Part shown: piece by piece, positions 15,405 to 24,482 of the stretch
How positions within the stretch are numbered: position 1 is the first letter of the stretch
Layout of the letters: each line of letters opens with the position of its first letter
NCBI GenBank assembly: GCA_963704155.1
Contig: CAVPHF010000023.1
Span: forward strand, 1 to 64,000
Reading direction: 5' to 3'
DNA length: 64,000 nucleotides
Origin: Thiohalocapsa sp963704155
GTDB taxonomy: Bacteria > Pseudomonadota > Gammaproteobacteria > Chromatiales > Chromatiaceae
Notes under the pieces: generated by a model
What the model saw: only the letters and a program-made list of their open reading frames with translations
What the model was told of the DNA's origin: nothing
Database searches by the model: none
Translations under genes and position numbers: made by a program

Positions 15405-15962
15405 CTAATCATAATGCAGCTGCGTGTACGGGAGACTGATCGGCTTGCCTTCAAGCAGCTCCGTCAAAAAGGTCCAGATGGCGTCGGCGGAGGGCGGGCA
15501 GCCTGGCAGGAAGTAGTCCACCTTGACGATCTCATGGATCGGATGCACCTGATTCAGCAGCAACGGCAGCTCGCAGTCATTTGGAATGCCCGGGTTATGC
15601 ACGCCGACGCCATCGATGAACGCCTCCTCCAGGCACTCACGCAGCGGGAAATTGTTGCGCATGGCCGGAATACCGCCGTTGATGGCACAAGCGCCCATGG
15701 ACAGGAGCAGCCTGCAATGGCGACGGAATTCGCGCAGCACCTCCAGGTTCTCGAGGTTGCCGACGCCGCCCTCGATGATGCCGAGATCGCACTCGCCGAG
15801 CTGCTTGATATCGGTCAGCGGGGTGCGGTCGAACTCCACCAGCTCCAACAGATCGATCAGACGCTCGTCGATATCGAGCAGCGACATGTGGCAGCCGAAG
15901 CAGCCAGCGAGCGAGGCGGTCGCGACCTTGAGCTTGCGCTTGGGTGTCTGTCCCCCGTCCAT
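15405..15962 (-). CDS. hoxY: NAD-reducing hydrogenase small subunit HoxY
   Basis: This 185-residue small subunit carries the proximal [4Fe-4S] cluster that passes electrons from HoxH to the diaphorase. Cluster ligands are seen in 'LAGCFGCHMSLLDID', 'IEGGVGNLEN', 'GACAINGGIP' and 'LPGCPPSADAIW'. The length fits cytoplasmic HoxY, which lacks the twin-arginine signal and the extra cluster domain of membrane uptake hydrogenases. It follows hoxU with a 2-bp gap. Confidence 0.95.
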   Translation of the reverse strand: MDGGQTPKRKLKVATASLAGCFGCHMSLLDIDERLIDLLELVEFDRTPLTDIKQLGECDLGIIEGGVGNLENLEVLREFRRHCRLLLSMGACAINGGIPAMRNNFPLRECLEEAFIDGVGVHNPGIPNDCELPLLLNQVHPIHEIVKVDYFLPGCPPSADAIWTFLTELLEGKPISLPYTQLHYD

Positions 15963-15964
15963 GC

Positions 15965-16684
15965 TCAGCCCTCCTGATGCGCCGCAACATCACCGACCCT
16001 GCTGATCGGCTCACGGTCGTATAGCCGCTCGCCGATCGGCACCCTGAAACCGCCCAGCCGCGGCAAAATGGCGCCAACTGGGCAGACATGCGCTGCCTTG
16101 TCGGTAATGGCAAAACGGCTGTCCCCGAGTTGGCCGCTCGGCGAGTCGACGATCAGCCGGCTGCCGATACCGCGCCCGCTGATCGAGAACACCCGCTTGC
16201 CGTCGTAATCGCGGCTGGCGCGTACGCAGAGCTCGCAGAGGATGCAGCGGTTGTAGTCGAGGATTGCATCCGGGTGGGATGCATCCACCGCGCGGTGTGG
16301 AAAGAAGTGCTTGAAGTGCGGTTCCAGCATGCCGCAGTGATAGGCCACCGCCTGCAGCTGACAGGCGCCGCTCTTCTCGCAGGCCGGACAGACGTGATTG
16401 CCCTCGACGAACAGCATCTGCAGGATCGAGACCCGCAGCGCGCGGATGTCGTCGGTCTCATTTTCGACCTCCATATCGAGCACCGCGGGCGCCGTGCAGG
16501 CCGACACATCACGCCCATTGGCGCGCACCACGCAGACCCGGCAGCTGCCGTGCGGCGCGAACTCCGGGTTGTGGCACAGATGCGGAATATAGATCCCCGC
16601 GGCCAGCGCGGCGTCCATGATGGTCTGCCCTGGGACGAAAGGGATAGGCTTGCCGTCGAGCCGGAAGCTGCTGCGCTCAGTCAT
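15965..16684 (-). CDS. hoxU: Hydrogenase diaphorase subunit HoxU
   Basis: This 239-residue iron-sulfur subunit is homologous to the N-terminal part of NuoG. A plant-type [2Fe-2S] region is at 'CHNPEFAPHGSCRVCVV' with a fourth Cys in 'SACTAP'. A His/Cys [4Fe-4S] region is 'GNHVCPACEKSGACQLQ', and a further cluster motif is 'CILCELCVRASRDYDGKRV'. It relays electrons between HoxY and HoxF. The start lies 225 bp from the hoxF stop, a gap that holds hairpin repeat copy B. Confidence 0.95.
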   Translation of the reverse strand: MTERSSFRLDGKPIPFVPGQTIMDAALAAGIYIPHLCHNPEFAPHGSCRVCVVRANGRDVSACTAPAVLDMEVENETDDIRALRVSILQMLFVEGNHVCPACEKSGACQLQAVAYHCGMLEPHFKHFFPHRAVDASHPDAILDYNRCILCELCVRASRDYDGKRVFSISGRGIGSRLIVDSPSGQLGDSRFAITDKAAHVCPVGAILPRLGGFRVPIGERLYDREPISRVGDVAAHQEG

Positions 16685-16733
16685 GGTTCTGTCTCTCGCG
16701 TCTCGTTTCTGTCATCCGCAGCCCGGTGAAGTC

Positions 16734-16874
16734 CTAGTGCTGCACTGCGGACATCCCGAGACCGTTCGTTGTCGTTGTCGTTGTCGTAATCGAAAACCGT
16801 AATCGGTGTCGTGCCATTACTCGATTACGACAACGATCAGAGACAGTCTCGGAACCTCTGCACTGCTGCACTAG
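16734..16874. repeat. CTAG-bounded hairpin repeat, copy B (hoxF-hoxU junction)
   Basis: A 141-bp element bounded by CTAG, with imperfect inverted termini (CTAGTGCTGCACTGC at the left; CTAGTGCAGCAGTGC as the reverse complement of the right). Inside is a GTTGTCG run repeated three times and paired with CGATTACGACAACG. It shares blocks such as TCGGAACCTCTGCACTGCTGCA with copy A, though some of that block differs at its flanks. No open frame. Confidence 0.8.
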
Positions 16875-16909
16875 CGCCTTGTTCCTCGCCCCCCTCGCCA
16901 CTTCCCATT

Positions 16910-18718
16910 TCAGACCTCGGCCGCGACATGCGCATCGGCATCGTTGCGCCCGGTCAGCGCACGTGCATCGGACAGCGCCGCGTCCAGATCGAAGGCCGGG
17001 CTGTAGGCTGCGGTGACGAGCCGGGAGTCGTAGAGTTCCGGAAACTTATCCAGCGTATTCAGCACATGGTTCGGCGCCGTGTGGCCGAGGCCGCAGTGGC
17101 TCGCGCGGCGCATCACGTGGGCAATCAGGCGCATCTCGTCGAGGTCGTGGCGCGACGCCTGCCCAGCCGCCACCTTCTCGACGAGGTCGCGCAGCAGCTT
17201 GCCGCCGACCCGGCATGGCGTACAGAAACCGCAGCTCTCGTGAACGAAGAAGTCGGCGAAGTTGCGCACCATGTCCATCAGATCGCGACTGGTGTCGAAA
17301 ATCATGAATGAACCAGCGGTGGGCAGATCCTCAAAGGCCAGCACGCGCTGGAACTCGTCCGGGGCGAGCGTGGCGCCGGCGGCACCGGAGACCTGCACCG
17401 CCTGGGTCTGCTCGGCACCGCAGTCGGCGAGCACCTGCTCGACAGGTGTTCCAAACGGATACTCATAGATGCCGGGTCGCGCGCAGTCACCGCTAACGCT
17501 GAGGATCTTGCTGCCGGCGGACTTGTCGGTGCCCTCGCTGCGGAACCAGTAGCCGCCGTGCTCGGCGATGCGCGCCGCCGCCAGGAAGGTCTCGACATTG
17601 TTGACCACGGTCGGCCGATCCAAATAGCCCTCGGTGACCGGGAACGGCGGGCGCTTGCGCGTGACGCCGCGCTTGCCCTCGAGCGACTCGATCAGCGCGG
17701 ACTCCTCGCCGCAGATGTAGGCACCAGCACCCAGATGGACGCGAATGTCGAAGTCGAAGCCGTCCCTGCCACGGATGGCAAGGCCGAGCAGGCCCTGCTC
17801 CCGCCGACGTTGCAGCACCGCCTCCAGGTGCTCGACCAGATAGCGGTACTCACCGCGCAGATAGACGAAGCCCTCGCACGCGCCGACAATGCCGGCGCAA
17901 AGCGTCATGCCCTCGAACACCGCGTCAGCGTACGAGGTCAGCAGCACCCGGTCCTTGAAGGTACCGGGCTCGCCCTCGTCGGCGTTGCAGACGACCACCT
18001 TGTCCGGGTTCGCGGCCTCGCGGCAGAAGCGCCATTTGAGTGCGGTGGTGAAACCGGCGCCGCCACGCCCGCGCAGGCCGGCGCGCTCGATCTCTGCCAG
18101 CACCGCGTCGCCGCCCAACGCCATCAGCGTGTCCAGGCCGGCATCGCGTGCGCCCAGGTCGGAGAGCAGCAGACCGGGCCGGTGGACGTTGTTGGAGACG
18201 GCGAAGAAGTGCTGAGGCCAATGCGGCAGCGGCACCCGGGTATCGACCAGCGCGGCAATGTGGCGAATGCGGTCTTCGTCGAGCCGCGTCAGCGCATAGC
18301 CATTGACCAGCATCGCTGGCGCCTGGTCGCACATGCCGGTGCAGGACGTATAGCCTAGGCTGACCCGTCCGTCGGCGCGCGTCTGACCGGGCAAGACACC
18401 GAGCTTGGCGCACAGCAGCCCGAGCAGACGCCGATTGCCCAGCATTCGGTCGGTGATGTTGTCGCTGAACAGGATGTCGTAGGCGCCGCGCGGCAGCAGA
18501 TGGAGGAAGGCGTAGAAGTCGATCGCGGCCAGCACCTGCGCCCGTGTCACCTCGAGCGCATCCACCAGCAGGCCGATGGCCTGATCGGGCACGAACGAAA
18601 ATCCCTGCTGCAACGCGATCAGGTGCTGCAACACGGCGTCTGGACGGCGCCCAAACCGAGAGAGCGAGCGCTGCACGGCCGCGTTGATCTGTTCTGAGGA
18701 CGGATTGATATTGGGCAT
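16910..18718 (-). CDS. hoxF: Hydrogenase diaphorase subunit HoxF with fused NuoE-like domain
   Basis: This 602-residue protein oxidises or reduces NAD(H) through FMN. The N-terminal ~165 residues are a NuoE/HoxE-like domain with 'YTSCTGMCDQAPAML'. The NuoF-like part follows with the NAD loop 'GLRGRGGAGFTTALKW', the FMN segment 'NADEGEPGTFKDR' and the [4Fe-4S] motif 'ESCGFCTPCRVGG' with a distal Cys in 'ASHCGLG'. The fused form, with no separate hoxE, is the layout of the Ralstonia-type soluble hydrogenase. It is the first gene of the operon. A TATACT box lies on the minus strand near 18826, but no good -35 was found with it. Confidence 0.95.
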   Translation of the reverse strand: MPNINPSSEQINAAVQRSLSRFGRRPDAVLQHLIALQQGFSFVPDQAIGLLVDALEVTRAQVLAAIDFYAFLHLLPRGAYDILFSDNITDRMLGNRRLLGLLCAKLGVLPGQTRADGRVSLGYTSCTGMCDQAPAMLVNGYALTRLDEDRIRHIAALVDTRVPLPHWPQHFFAVSNNVHRPGLLLSDLGARDAGLDTLMALGGDAVLAEIERAGLRGRGGAGFTTALKWRFCREAANPDKVVVCNADEGEPGTFKDRVLLTSYADAVFEGMTLCAGIVGACEGFVYLRGEYRYLVEHLEAVLQRRREQGLLGLAIRGRDGFDFDIRVHLGAGAYICGEESALIESLEGKRGVTRKRPPFPVTEGYLDRPTVVNNVETFLAAARIAEHGGYWFRSEGTDKSAGSKILSVSGDCARPGIYEYPFGTPVEQVLADCGAEQTQAVQVSGAAGATLAPDEFQRVLAFEDLPTAGSFMIFDTSRDLMDMVRNFADFFVHESCGFCTPCRVGGKLLRDLVEKVAAGQASRHDLDEMRLIAHVMRRASHCGLGHTAPNHVLNTLDKFPELYDSRLVTAAYSPAFDLDAALSDARALTGRNDADAHVAAEV

Positions 18719-18856
18719 CAGCGCACCGCGCTTGTTATCTTGGGGGCTGGGCCAGCAGCGGCCGCCGTCGTGGCAATCAACCCCGCCGTGCTTGCGGGGC
18801 CGAAATTAAGCTCTTGCTAAAGTAGTATAGACGCCCTGCCGGAGACGACACCGACG

Positions 18857-20260
18857 GTGCCAAAGACGTCATCGCATTCAATTCATCGCCTGGACCTGTT
18901 CCGCTGCCTGCTGCTCTGGTACGCAATCACTGCCTCGACAGCGCAGGCCGCGCTCCCGGCCGAGGTGGACGGTGAGCCGTTGCCGAGCTTGGCGCCCATG
19001 CTCGAACGGGTCATGCCCGCCGTCGTCAACATCTCGACCATCACCGAGATCGCCCCGAGAGACCATCCGCTACTGCGTGATCCTTTCTTTCGACGCTTCT
19101 TCGATATCCCGCGACAGCCGCGCGAGCGCGAGAGCCAAAGCCTGGGTTCCGGCGTCATCATCGACGCCGCGGACGGTATCGTCGTGACCAATCACCACGT
19201 CATCGAGGGCGCGGACGCGATCCGCGTGACGCTGCACGACGCGCGCCGCATCGACGCGCGACTGATCGGCTCAGACCCCGAGACCGACGTCGCCGTGCTG
19301 CGCCTCGAGGCCGAGGGCCTCAGCGAGATCGCGCTGAGCGATTCGGACGCGCTCAAGGTCGGCGATTTCGTCGTCGCCATCGGCAGCCCGTTCGGATTGG
19401 CACAGACCGTGACCTCAGGCATTGTCAGCGCACTCGGGCGCACGGGGCTCGGCATAGAAGGCTATGAGAGCTTCATACAGACTGATGCGTCGATCAATCC
19501 GGGTAACTCCGGCGGACCGCTGGTCAACCTGCGCGGCGACCTGATTGGCATCAACACGGCCATTCTGGCGCCCGGCGGCGGCAACGTCGGCATCGGCTTT
19601 GCCATCCCGACCAATATGGTCGAGACCATCGTCGCGCAGATCCTCGAATTCGGCAGCGTCCGCCGCGGGCTATTCGGCGCCACCGCGCAGGACCTGACGC
19701 CGGAACTCATGGCGGCGATGGGAATCGACATCGCGCGCCGCGGCCGCCTACTCGGCGCCATCATCGCCGGCGTCGAGTTCGGCTCCGCCGCCGAGGGCGC
19801 GGGCCTGCGGCCTGGCGACATCGTGACCGCCGTCGACGGGCGCTCGGTCGCCAATGCCGCGGACCTGCGCAACCGCATCGGTCTGCTGCGTGCCGGCAGC
19901 AAGCTTGAGCTGGAGATCCTGCGCGACGGCACACGCCGCAAACTGAAGGCCGAGGTCGCCGACCCGTTCGCGGATTTCGTCCACGGCGAGAAGCTGGCAC
20001 CAGCACTCGAGGGCGCTTTGATCGGCGAGGCCATGGTCGAATCCGTTCACCGTCGACGCCGTGTCCTCACCGTTGGGCCGCTGCGTCCCGGCAGCCCGGC
20101 CTGGCTGGCCGGGCTGCGCGAGGGCGACCTGATCCTCGAAGCCAACCGGCAGGACGTCGACGGCCTGGAGGATTTGCAACGCGTACTGCGCACCGACGCG
20201 GCCCTCTACAGCCTCAAGGTGTTCCGCGACGGGCAACTGGTCCTGTTGGCGCGGCGCTGA
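18857..20260 (+). CDS. Do/HtrA-type periplasmic serine protease with two PDZ domains
   Basis: This 467-residue protease has a signal peptide (residues about 12-32). The trypsin-like domain shows His in 'VVTNHHVIEG', Asp in 'DPETDVAVLRL' and Ser in 'INPGNSGGPLVN'. Two PDZ domains follow, at about 265-350 and 385-460 ('PLRPGSPAWLAGLREGDLIL'). It degrades or refolds misfolded envelope proteins. It is distinct from the second Do-type protease at 47599, which belongs to the sigma-E operon; this copy is not SigmaE-linked and pairs with a DUF72 gene 2 bp downstream. The start is GTG at 18857. A DegQ versus DegP assignment is not possible from sequence alone. Confidence 0.9.
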   Translation: MPKTSSHSIHRLDLFRCLLLWYAITASTAQAALPAEVDGEPLPSLAPMLERVMPAVVNISTITEIAPRDHPLLRDPFFRRFFDIPRQPRERESQSLGSGVIIDAADGIVVTNHHVIEGADAIRVTLHDARRIDARLIGSDPETDVAVLRLEAEGLSEIALSDSDALKVGDFVVAIGSPFGLAQTVTSGIVSALGRTGLGIEGYESFIQTDASINPGNSGGPLVNLRGDLIGINTAILAPGGGNVGIGFAIPTNMVETIVAQILEFGSVRRGLFGATAQDLTPELMAAMGIDIARRGRLLGAIIAGVEFGSAAEGAGLRPGDIVTAVDGRSVANAADLRNRIGLLRAGSKLELEILRDGTRRKLKAEVADPFADFVHGEKLAPALEGALIGEAMVESVHRRRRVLTVGPLRPGSPAWLAGLREGDLILEANRQDVDGLEDLQRVLRTDAALYSLKVFRDGQLVLLARR

Positions 20261-20262
20261 CC

Positions 20263-21279
20263 GTGGCGCGGAATGACCATGGCATGCAGCAACTGAGTCT
20301 GCTCGACGAACCGGTCGAGGCATTGCCGCGCCTACCCAGGGACGCAAGGGTCGACGCAGCCGCGCCGGCAGCCGAGGTCCAGGCGCTCGCGGGCGGCCTG
20401 GACCCGCGGCTGCGGCTCGGCACCTCATCCTGGTCTTTCCCCGGCTGGGCCGGACTGATCTATGCCGCGCACGCGCCGAGGCAAACACTGTCGCGGCATG
20501 GGCTGAGCGCCTACGCGCGCCACCCCTTACTGCGCACGGTCGGCGTCGACAGCGGATTCTATGCACCGCTGAACGCCGCACGGCTGGCGCGCTACGCCGA
20601 ACAGGTGCCACTCGACTTCCGCTTCCTGGTCAAGGCGCCAGCGGCCGTGACCGACCGCTTCCGGCGCGATGGACAAGGTCGTGCACGCGAGCCGAACCCC
20701 GGCTTCCTCGACGCCCGCCTCGCCATCGCACAGGCCGTCGACCCCTATCTAACCGGACTCGGTGATCGCGCCGGCGTGCTGCTGTTCCAATTCCCGCCGC
20801 AGGCCGCCTCAGCGCACGAACCGCTCGGCGACGGCGCACGTCGTTTCGCCGAGGGTCTGTATCGCTTCCTGCGGCGGCTGCCGACGGGCCCGACCTACGC
20901 GGTCGAGCTGCGCGACACGGCGCTGCTGACGCCGGACTTCGCCGCCGCGCTGCATCATGGCGGCGCCGTGCCCGCGCTGGCCGGCCATCCGCGTCTGCCG
21001 CCGCTCGATGCGCAGCGCGAGCTGTTCGCCGAGCATGACGACGGGCCGCTGGTGATCCGCTGGCTGCTGCGCCGCAACCGCGGCTACAAGGAGGCGCGCG
21101 ACCGCTATCTGCCGTTCGACAGGCTTTGCGAGCCGGATACCGTCTCACGCCGGAGCATCGCAGACCAGGTTCAGCAGGCACTGGACGACGGCCGAAAGGT
21201 ATTCGTCATCGTCAACAACAAGGCGGAGGGATCATCGCCGCTGACACTGATCGAGCTGGCGCGTCTTTTGGGAGAGTGA
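20263..21279 (+). CDS. DUF72 (YecE-like) family protein
   Basis: This 338-residue protein has the DUF72 TIM-barrel-like opening 'LRLGTSSWSFPGWAGLIY' and later family segments such as 'VDSGFYAPLNAARLARYAEQ', 'VLLFQFPP', 'YAVELRD' and 'VFVIVNNKAEGSSP'. The biochemical function of the family is not established. It follows the protease with a 2-bp gap, so both are probably translated from one mRNA. The N-terminal 50 residues before the domain look disordered. Confidence 0.85.
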   Translation: MARNDHGMQQLSLLDEPVEALPRLPRDARVDAAAPAAEVQALAGGLDPRLRLGTSSWSFPGWAGLIYAAHAPRQTLSRHGLSAYARHPLLRTVGVDSGFYAPLNAARLARYAEQVPLDFRFLVKAPAAVTDRFRRDGQGRAREPNPGFLDARLAIAQAVDPYLTGLGDRAGVLLFQFPPQAASAHEPLGDGARRFAEGLYRFLRRLPTGPTYAVELRDTALLTPDFAAALHHGGAVPALAGHPRLPPLDAQRELFAEHDDGPLVIRWLLRRNRGYKEARDRYLPFDRLCEPDTVSRRSIADQVQQALDDGRKVFVIVNNKAEGSSPLTLIELARLLGE

Positions 21280-21504
21280 CGACGGGCGAGTGAAAGCCGC
21301 ATTGCATTCGTCCCATGATGAGCACACTGCCACCGGACATGATGGGAGCGGCGCCCTCGCCGCGATGACTCGCGCATCACCGAAACAACGGCGCCTGGCC
21401 TCAGGCTCGGCCCCGGATTCCGCTCCGGCTTCATCCGGGCTACTGGCTATTGACGCCCGGCGCTGTTGGCGTCCGTGCCAGAGCCGCAGCCCGCTCTCGG
21501 CCCA

Positions 21505-22803
21505 TCAGTCAGGCCGCAACACCGCCAGACCACCCAAATAGTCGCGCAGTGCCTCCGGAACACGGATGCTGCCGTCGGCCTGCTGATAGTTTTCCATCAC
21601 CGCCACCAGGGTGCGGCCGACCGCCAGCCCGGAGCCGTTCAGCGTGTGCAGCAGCTCGGGTTTGCCGGTGTCGGGATTACGCCAACGCGCCTGAAGGCGG
21701 CGCGCCTGGAAGTCGCCGAAGTTGCTGCAAGACGAAATCTCGCGATAACGCTGCTGGCCGGGAAGCCAGACCTCGAGGTCGTAGGTCTTGGTGGCCGAGA
21801 ACCCGAGATCCCCAGTGCACAGGGTCACCACCCGATACGGCAGCTCCAGGCGCTGCAGAATGGCCTCGGCATGGCCGGTCAGCGCCTCAAGCGCGGTGAA
21901 GGATTCGCCCGGACGCACGGCCTGCACCAGCTCGACCTTCTCGAACTGGTGCTGACGGATCATTCCGCGGGTGTCCTTGCCATGCGAGCCGGCCTCGCTG
22001 CGGAAACAGGGTGTATGCGCGACCCATTTACGCGGCATGTAGTCGTCGTCGACTATGACGTCCCGCACCAGATTGGTCACCGGCACCTCGGCGGTCGGGA
22101 TCAGATAGAAATCGCGCTCGCCCTGAGCCCCTGCTCTACCGGGCACCTTGAACAGATCGGCCTCGAACTTCGGCAGCTGTCCGGTGCCGGTCAGGCTGTC
22201 GGCGTTCACCAGATAGGGCACATAGGTCTCGGTGTAGCCGTGCTCGCTCGTGTGCACATCGAGCATCAGCTGGATCAGCGCGCGGTGCAGCCGCGCCAGC
22301 GGGCCGCTCAGCACCACGAAGCGCGCCGAGGTCAGCTTGGCGGCGACATCGAAGTCCATCCAGCCAGCCGCAACGCCGAGGTCGACATGGTCCTTCGGCT
22401 CGAAGCCGAACACAGGCGGCTCGCCCCAGCGGCGCTCCTCGCGGTTGCTGTCTTCGTCGACTCCGTCCGGCACGCTGGCGTCGGGCAGGTTAGGCAGACC
22501 GAGGCCGATGGCGTTCAGCTGCTCCTGCAGTTCCCCCAGTTCCGCATCCATCGACTTGAGCTGATCGCCGAATGAGGCGACCTCCACCATCAGCGGAGTG
22601 ATGTCCTCGCCGGCGGCCTTGGCCTTGCCGATCGCCTTGGACCTGGTATTGCGCAGATTCTGCAGCTCCTGCACCTGGGTCTGCAGCGCCTTGCGGCGGG
22701 CTTCCATTGCCGCGATAGCGTCCGTGTCGAGGGTCATTCCGCGGCGCGCCAGCTGTTCCGCCACATGGGCCAGCTCGGTGCGCAGCAGTCTAGGGTCCAA
22801 CAT
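21505..22803 (-). CDS. serS: Seryl-tRNA synthetase
   Basis: This 432-residue class II synthetase charges tRNA-Ser. The N-terminal long coiled-coil arm (about residues 25-105) binds the tRNA long variable arm. Class II motif 2 is seen at 'CFRSEAGSHGKDTRGMIRQH' and motif 3 in the C-terminal 'LNGSGLAVGRTLVAVMENYQ', both complete. Length is typical. The ATG at 22803 has AGGA 8 nt upstream. A strong hairpin lies in its leader at 22826-22856. Confidence 0.97.
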   Translation of the reverse strand: MLDPRLLRTELAHVAEQLARRGMTLDTDAIAAMEARRKALQTQVQELQNLRNTRSKAIGKAKAAGEDITPLMVEVASFGDQLKSMDAELGELQEQLNAIGLGLPNLPDASVPDGVDEDSNREERRWGEPPVFGFEPKDHVDLGVAAGWMDFDVAAKLTSARFVVLSGPLARLHRALIQLMLDVHTSEHGYTETYVPYLVNADSLTGTGQLPKFEADLFKVPGRAGAQGERDFYLIPTAEVPVTNLVRDVIVDDDYMPRKWVAHTPCFRSEAGSHGKDTRGMIRQHQFEKVELVQAVRPGESFTALEALTGHAEAILQRLELPYRVVTLCTGDLGFSATKTYDLEVWLPGQQRYREISSCSNFGDFQARRLQARWRNPDTGKPELLHTLNGSGLAVGRTLVAVMENYQQADGSIRVPEALRDYLGGLAVLRPD

Positions 22804-22825
22804 GTCCGTTTCCTATCTGAAGGTG

Positions 22826-22856
22826 CGGCCTGCGCTACTGCAATGAGCGCAGGCCG
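22826..22856 (-). other. Perfect 11-bp stem-loop upstream of serS
   Basis: CGGCCTGCGCT (22826-22836) and AGCGCAGGCCG (22846-22856) pair perfectly over a 9-nt loop. It ends 22 nt upstream of the serS start and has no following T run on the minus strand, so it is more likely a leader structure or transcript-stabilising hairpin than a Rho-independent terminator. Confidence 0.6.
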
Positions 22857-23004
22857 ATTTAAGGTTAATCAAGCTCGATCGGCGGGTGGTCGGCAAGACG
22901 ATCCGCAACTCCGAAGCAGCAATGCGCCTCAAGATGAACCAAGGTGCGCGCGGCATTCCGGACCGACATACCGACTGCCGGCTTCGATAGAAGGCGGTCA
23001 CGCG

Positions 23005-23394
23005 CTAGGGCTTCGGCTCCACGTTCACACTCCAGGACACCACATGGCCGGGCTCGACGAACGACTTGATACGCTCGATGGCGGCGCGCGCTCGGTCCGG
23101 ACGGTCGAAGAACTCCAACACCAGCGGCAGGTCCAGCGACAAGTCGACCAGGCCAGCGCCGTGAACGACGCCGGACGCGCCAAAGCCGGCGACGCCGCGC
23201 ATCACGGTCACGCCGCAGACCTTGAGCTCGTCGTGCAGACACTTGAGCAGTGGCCGCAGCTCGTGGTCGGACTCACTCAGATAGACCCGCACCATCGTTG
23301 CCCAGACCAGCCCCTGCTCCAATCCGTCGCCGGCCGCGAGACCCGGATCGGCATCGGCCCGCGAGCGAGCGTCTGTACCCTTGCGATCAGTCAT
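23005..23394 (-). CDS. DUF190 family protein, CrcB partner
   Basis: This 129-residue protein has DUF190 signatures: 'MVRVYLSESDHELRPLLKCL' near residue 33, then 'GVTVMRGVAGFGASGVVH' and 'LPLVLEFFDRPDRARAAIERI'. DUF190 proteins have a PII-like ferredoxin fold and very often sit beside crcB, as here (100 bp downstream of it, same strand), so a role in fluoride or cation-channel control is likely by association. The first 30 residues are poorly conserved and the true start may be further in. Confidence 0.85.
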   Translation of the reverse strand: MTDRKGTDARSRADADPGLAAGDGLEQGLVWATMVRVYLSESDHELRPLLKCLHDELKVCGVTVMRGVAGFGASGVVHGAGLVDLSLDLPLVLEFFDRPDRARAAIERIKSFVEPGHVVSWSVNVEPKP

Positions 23395-23494
23395 TCAGCG
23401 CACCCCGTGCGTCGATATTCAACCGCTGGCCGCTAACACTCCGTACTGCCAGCAAGACCTTGGCCCTCACAACGCCTAACGTGTCGCTTCCTGC

Positions 23495-23869
23495 TTAGAG
23501 CGCCCTCGCTGCAAGAATCCCGGCCCAGCAGGCCGCCACGCACAGCACCACGCTCGCCACCACGTTCAGCATGCCACGCAACAGGTCGCCCTGCTCCACC
23601 AGCGTGAGCGTCTCCAGCGAGAAGGTGGAGAAGGTCGTGAAGGAGCCGAGAAAGCCCACCAGAATCGCGGCCCTGGCCTCCGGCGCGACCAGGCTGCGCT
23701 CCAGCAACAGCATGAACAGCAGCCCCATCGCGAACGAGCCGAGCACGTTCACCGCCAGCGTACCCCATGGAAAGTCGCGCCCCAGCAAGCGATAGACGCC
23801 GGTCGAGACGAGAAAGCGCGCGACTGCGCCGATGGCGCCACCGCCGGCAATGGCCAATATCTGAAGCAA
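23495..23869 (-). CDS. crcB: Fluoride channel CrcB/Fluc
   Basis: This 124-residue membrane protein has four hydrophobic segments. Family signatures are 'GGGAIGAVARFLVSTGVY' at the N-terminus, 'FPWGTLAVNVLGSFAMGLL' in the second segment and 'GFLGSFTTFSTFSLETLTL' in the third, including the Phe/Thr track that lines the pore. As a dual-topology dimer it lets fluoride leave the cytoplasm. The start is TTG at 23869 with AGAGG upstream. The 280-bp gap to the SMR gene was examined for a fluoride riboswitch and none fitted; it holds an 8-bp stem (24066-24073 with 24080-24087) of unknown use. Confidence 0.93.
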   Translation of the reverse strand: MLQILAIAGGGAIGAVARFLVSTGVYRLLGRDFPWGTLAVNVLGSFAMGLLFMLLLERSLVAPEARAAILVGFLGSFTTFSTFSLETLTLVEQGDLLRGMLNVVASVVLCVAACWAGILAARAL

Positions 23870-24149
23870 ACTCGGACCTCTAGGTTGCGTCCACGTCGAC
23901 TGTTCGAGGCCGAAAGATGCGAAGATTCTAGCAGACCAGCCTGTCCCAATCGCCAGCGCGGACCTTGCGCCCAGACCATCGCCAGATTGAGACTAGGCGC
24001 CCGAGTCTAGGCAACGCGCGAGTCGCGGCGGGGGCGCCGGCACCACAAAGCGAGTCACCACCGGAGCACGGAGTTTCAGCTCCGTGCCGGCGGCGGGAGA
24101 AACGCCGATTGCATCGTCTATGCGTCGGAGCCGAGCGACACAGGCTGAG

Positions 24150-24470
24150 CTAGGACGCCAACTTTAGCCCAAGGATCCCCATGACGATCAGCCCGACGAA
24201 GAACCAGCGCGCCAGCGTCGCCGGCTCGGCGAACAGGTAGATGCCGATGACGAAGGTGCCGACCGCGCCGATGCCGGTCCAGACCGCATACGCGGTGCCC
24301 ATCGGGATCGTCTTCTGCGCGATCAGCAGCAGCGTGCCACTGGCGAGCATGCAGAGGGCCGCGAAGCCGATCCAGCCCCAGCGCAGTCCGTCATCGCTCA
24401 TACCGAGTTTTAGGCCGACCGGCCAGCCCCATTCGAAGACTCCGGCAATGATCAGAAAAATCCAGGCCAT
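24150..24470 (-). CDS. sugE: SMR-family exporter, Gdx/SugE type (guanidinium)
   Basis: This 106-residue protein has four transmembrane helices. The membrane-embedded Glu is in 'IAGVFEWGWPVGLKLG' (residue 13), and 'MGTAYAVWTGIGAVGTFVIG' is the Gdx/SugE form of the SMR signature, pointing to guanidinium export rather than broad drug efflux. It begins 12 bp after rarA ends on the same strand and is probably co-transcribed with it. No guanidine riboswitch is apparent, as expected for a gene inside an operon. Confidence 0.9.
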   Translation of the reverse strand: MAWIFLIIAGVFEWGWPVGLKLGMSDDGLRWGWIGFAALCMLASGTLLLIAQKTIPMGTAYAVWTGIGAVGTFVIGIYLFAEPATLARWFFVGLIVMGILGLKLAS

Positions 24471-24482
24471 GGCGATGCGATC

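Noticed and set aside
23870..24149. Possible fluoride riboswitch before crcB (GGCGATGG on the minus strand)
   Set aside because: The GGCGATGG block is present, but the paired CGCC and the CTGATG-type block that define the aptamer are not.
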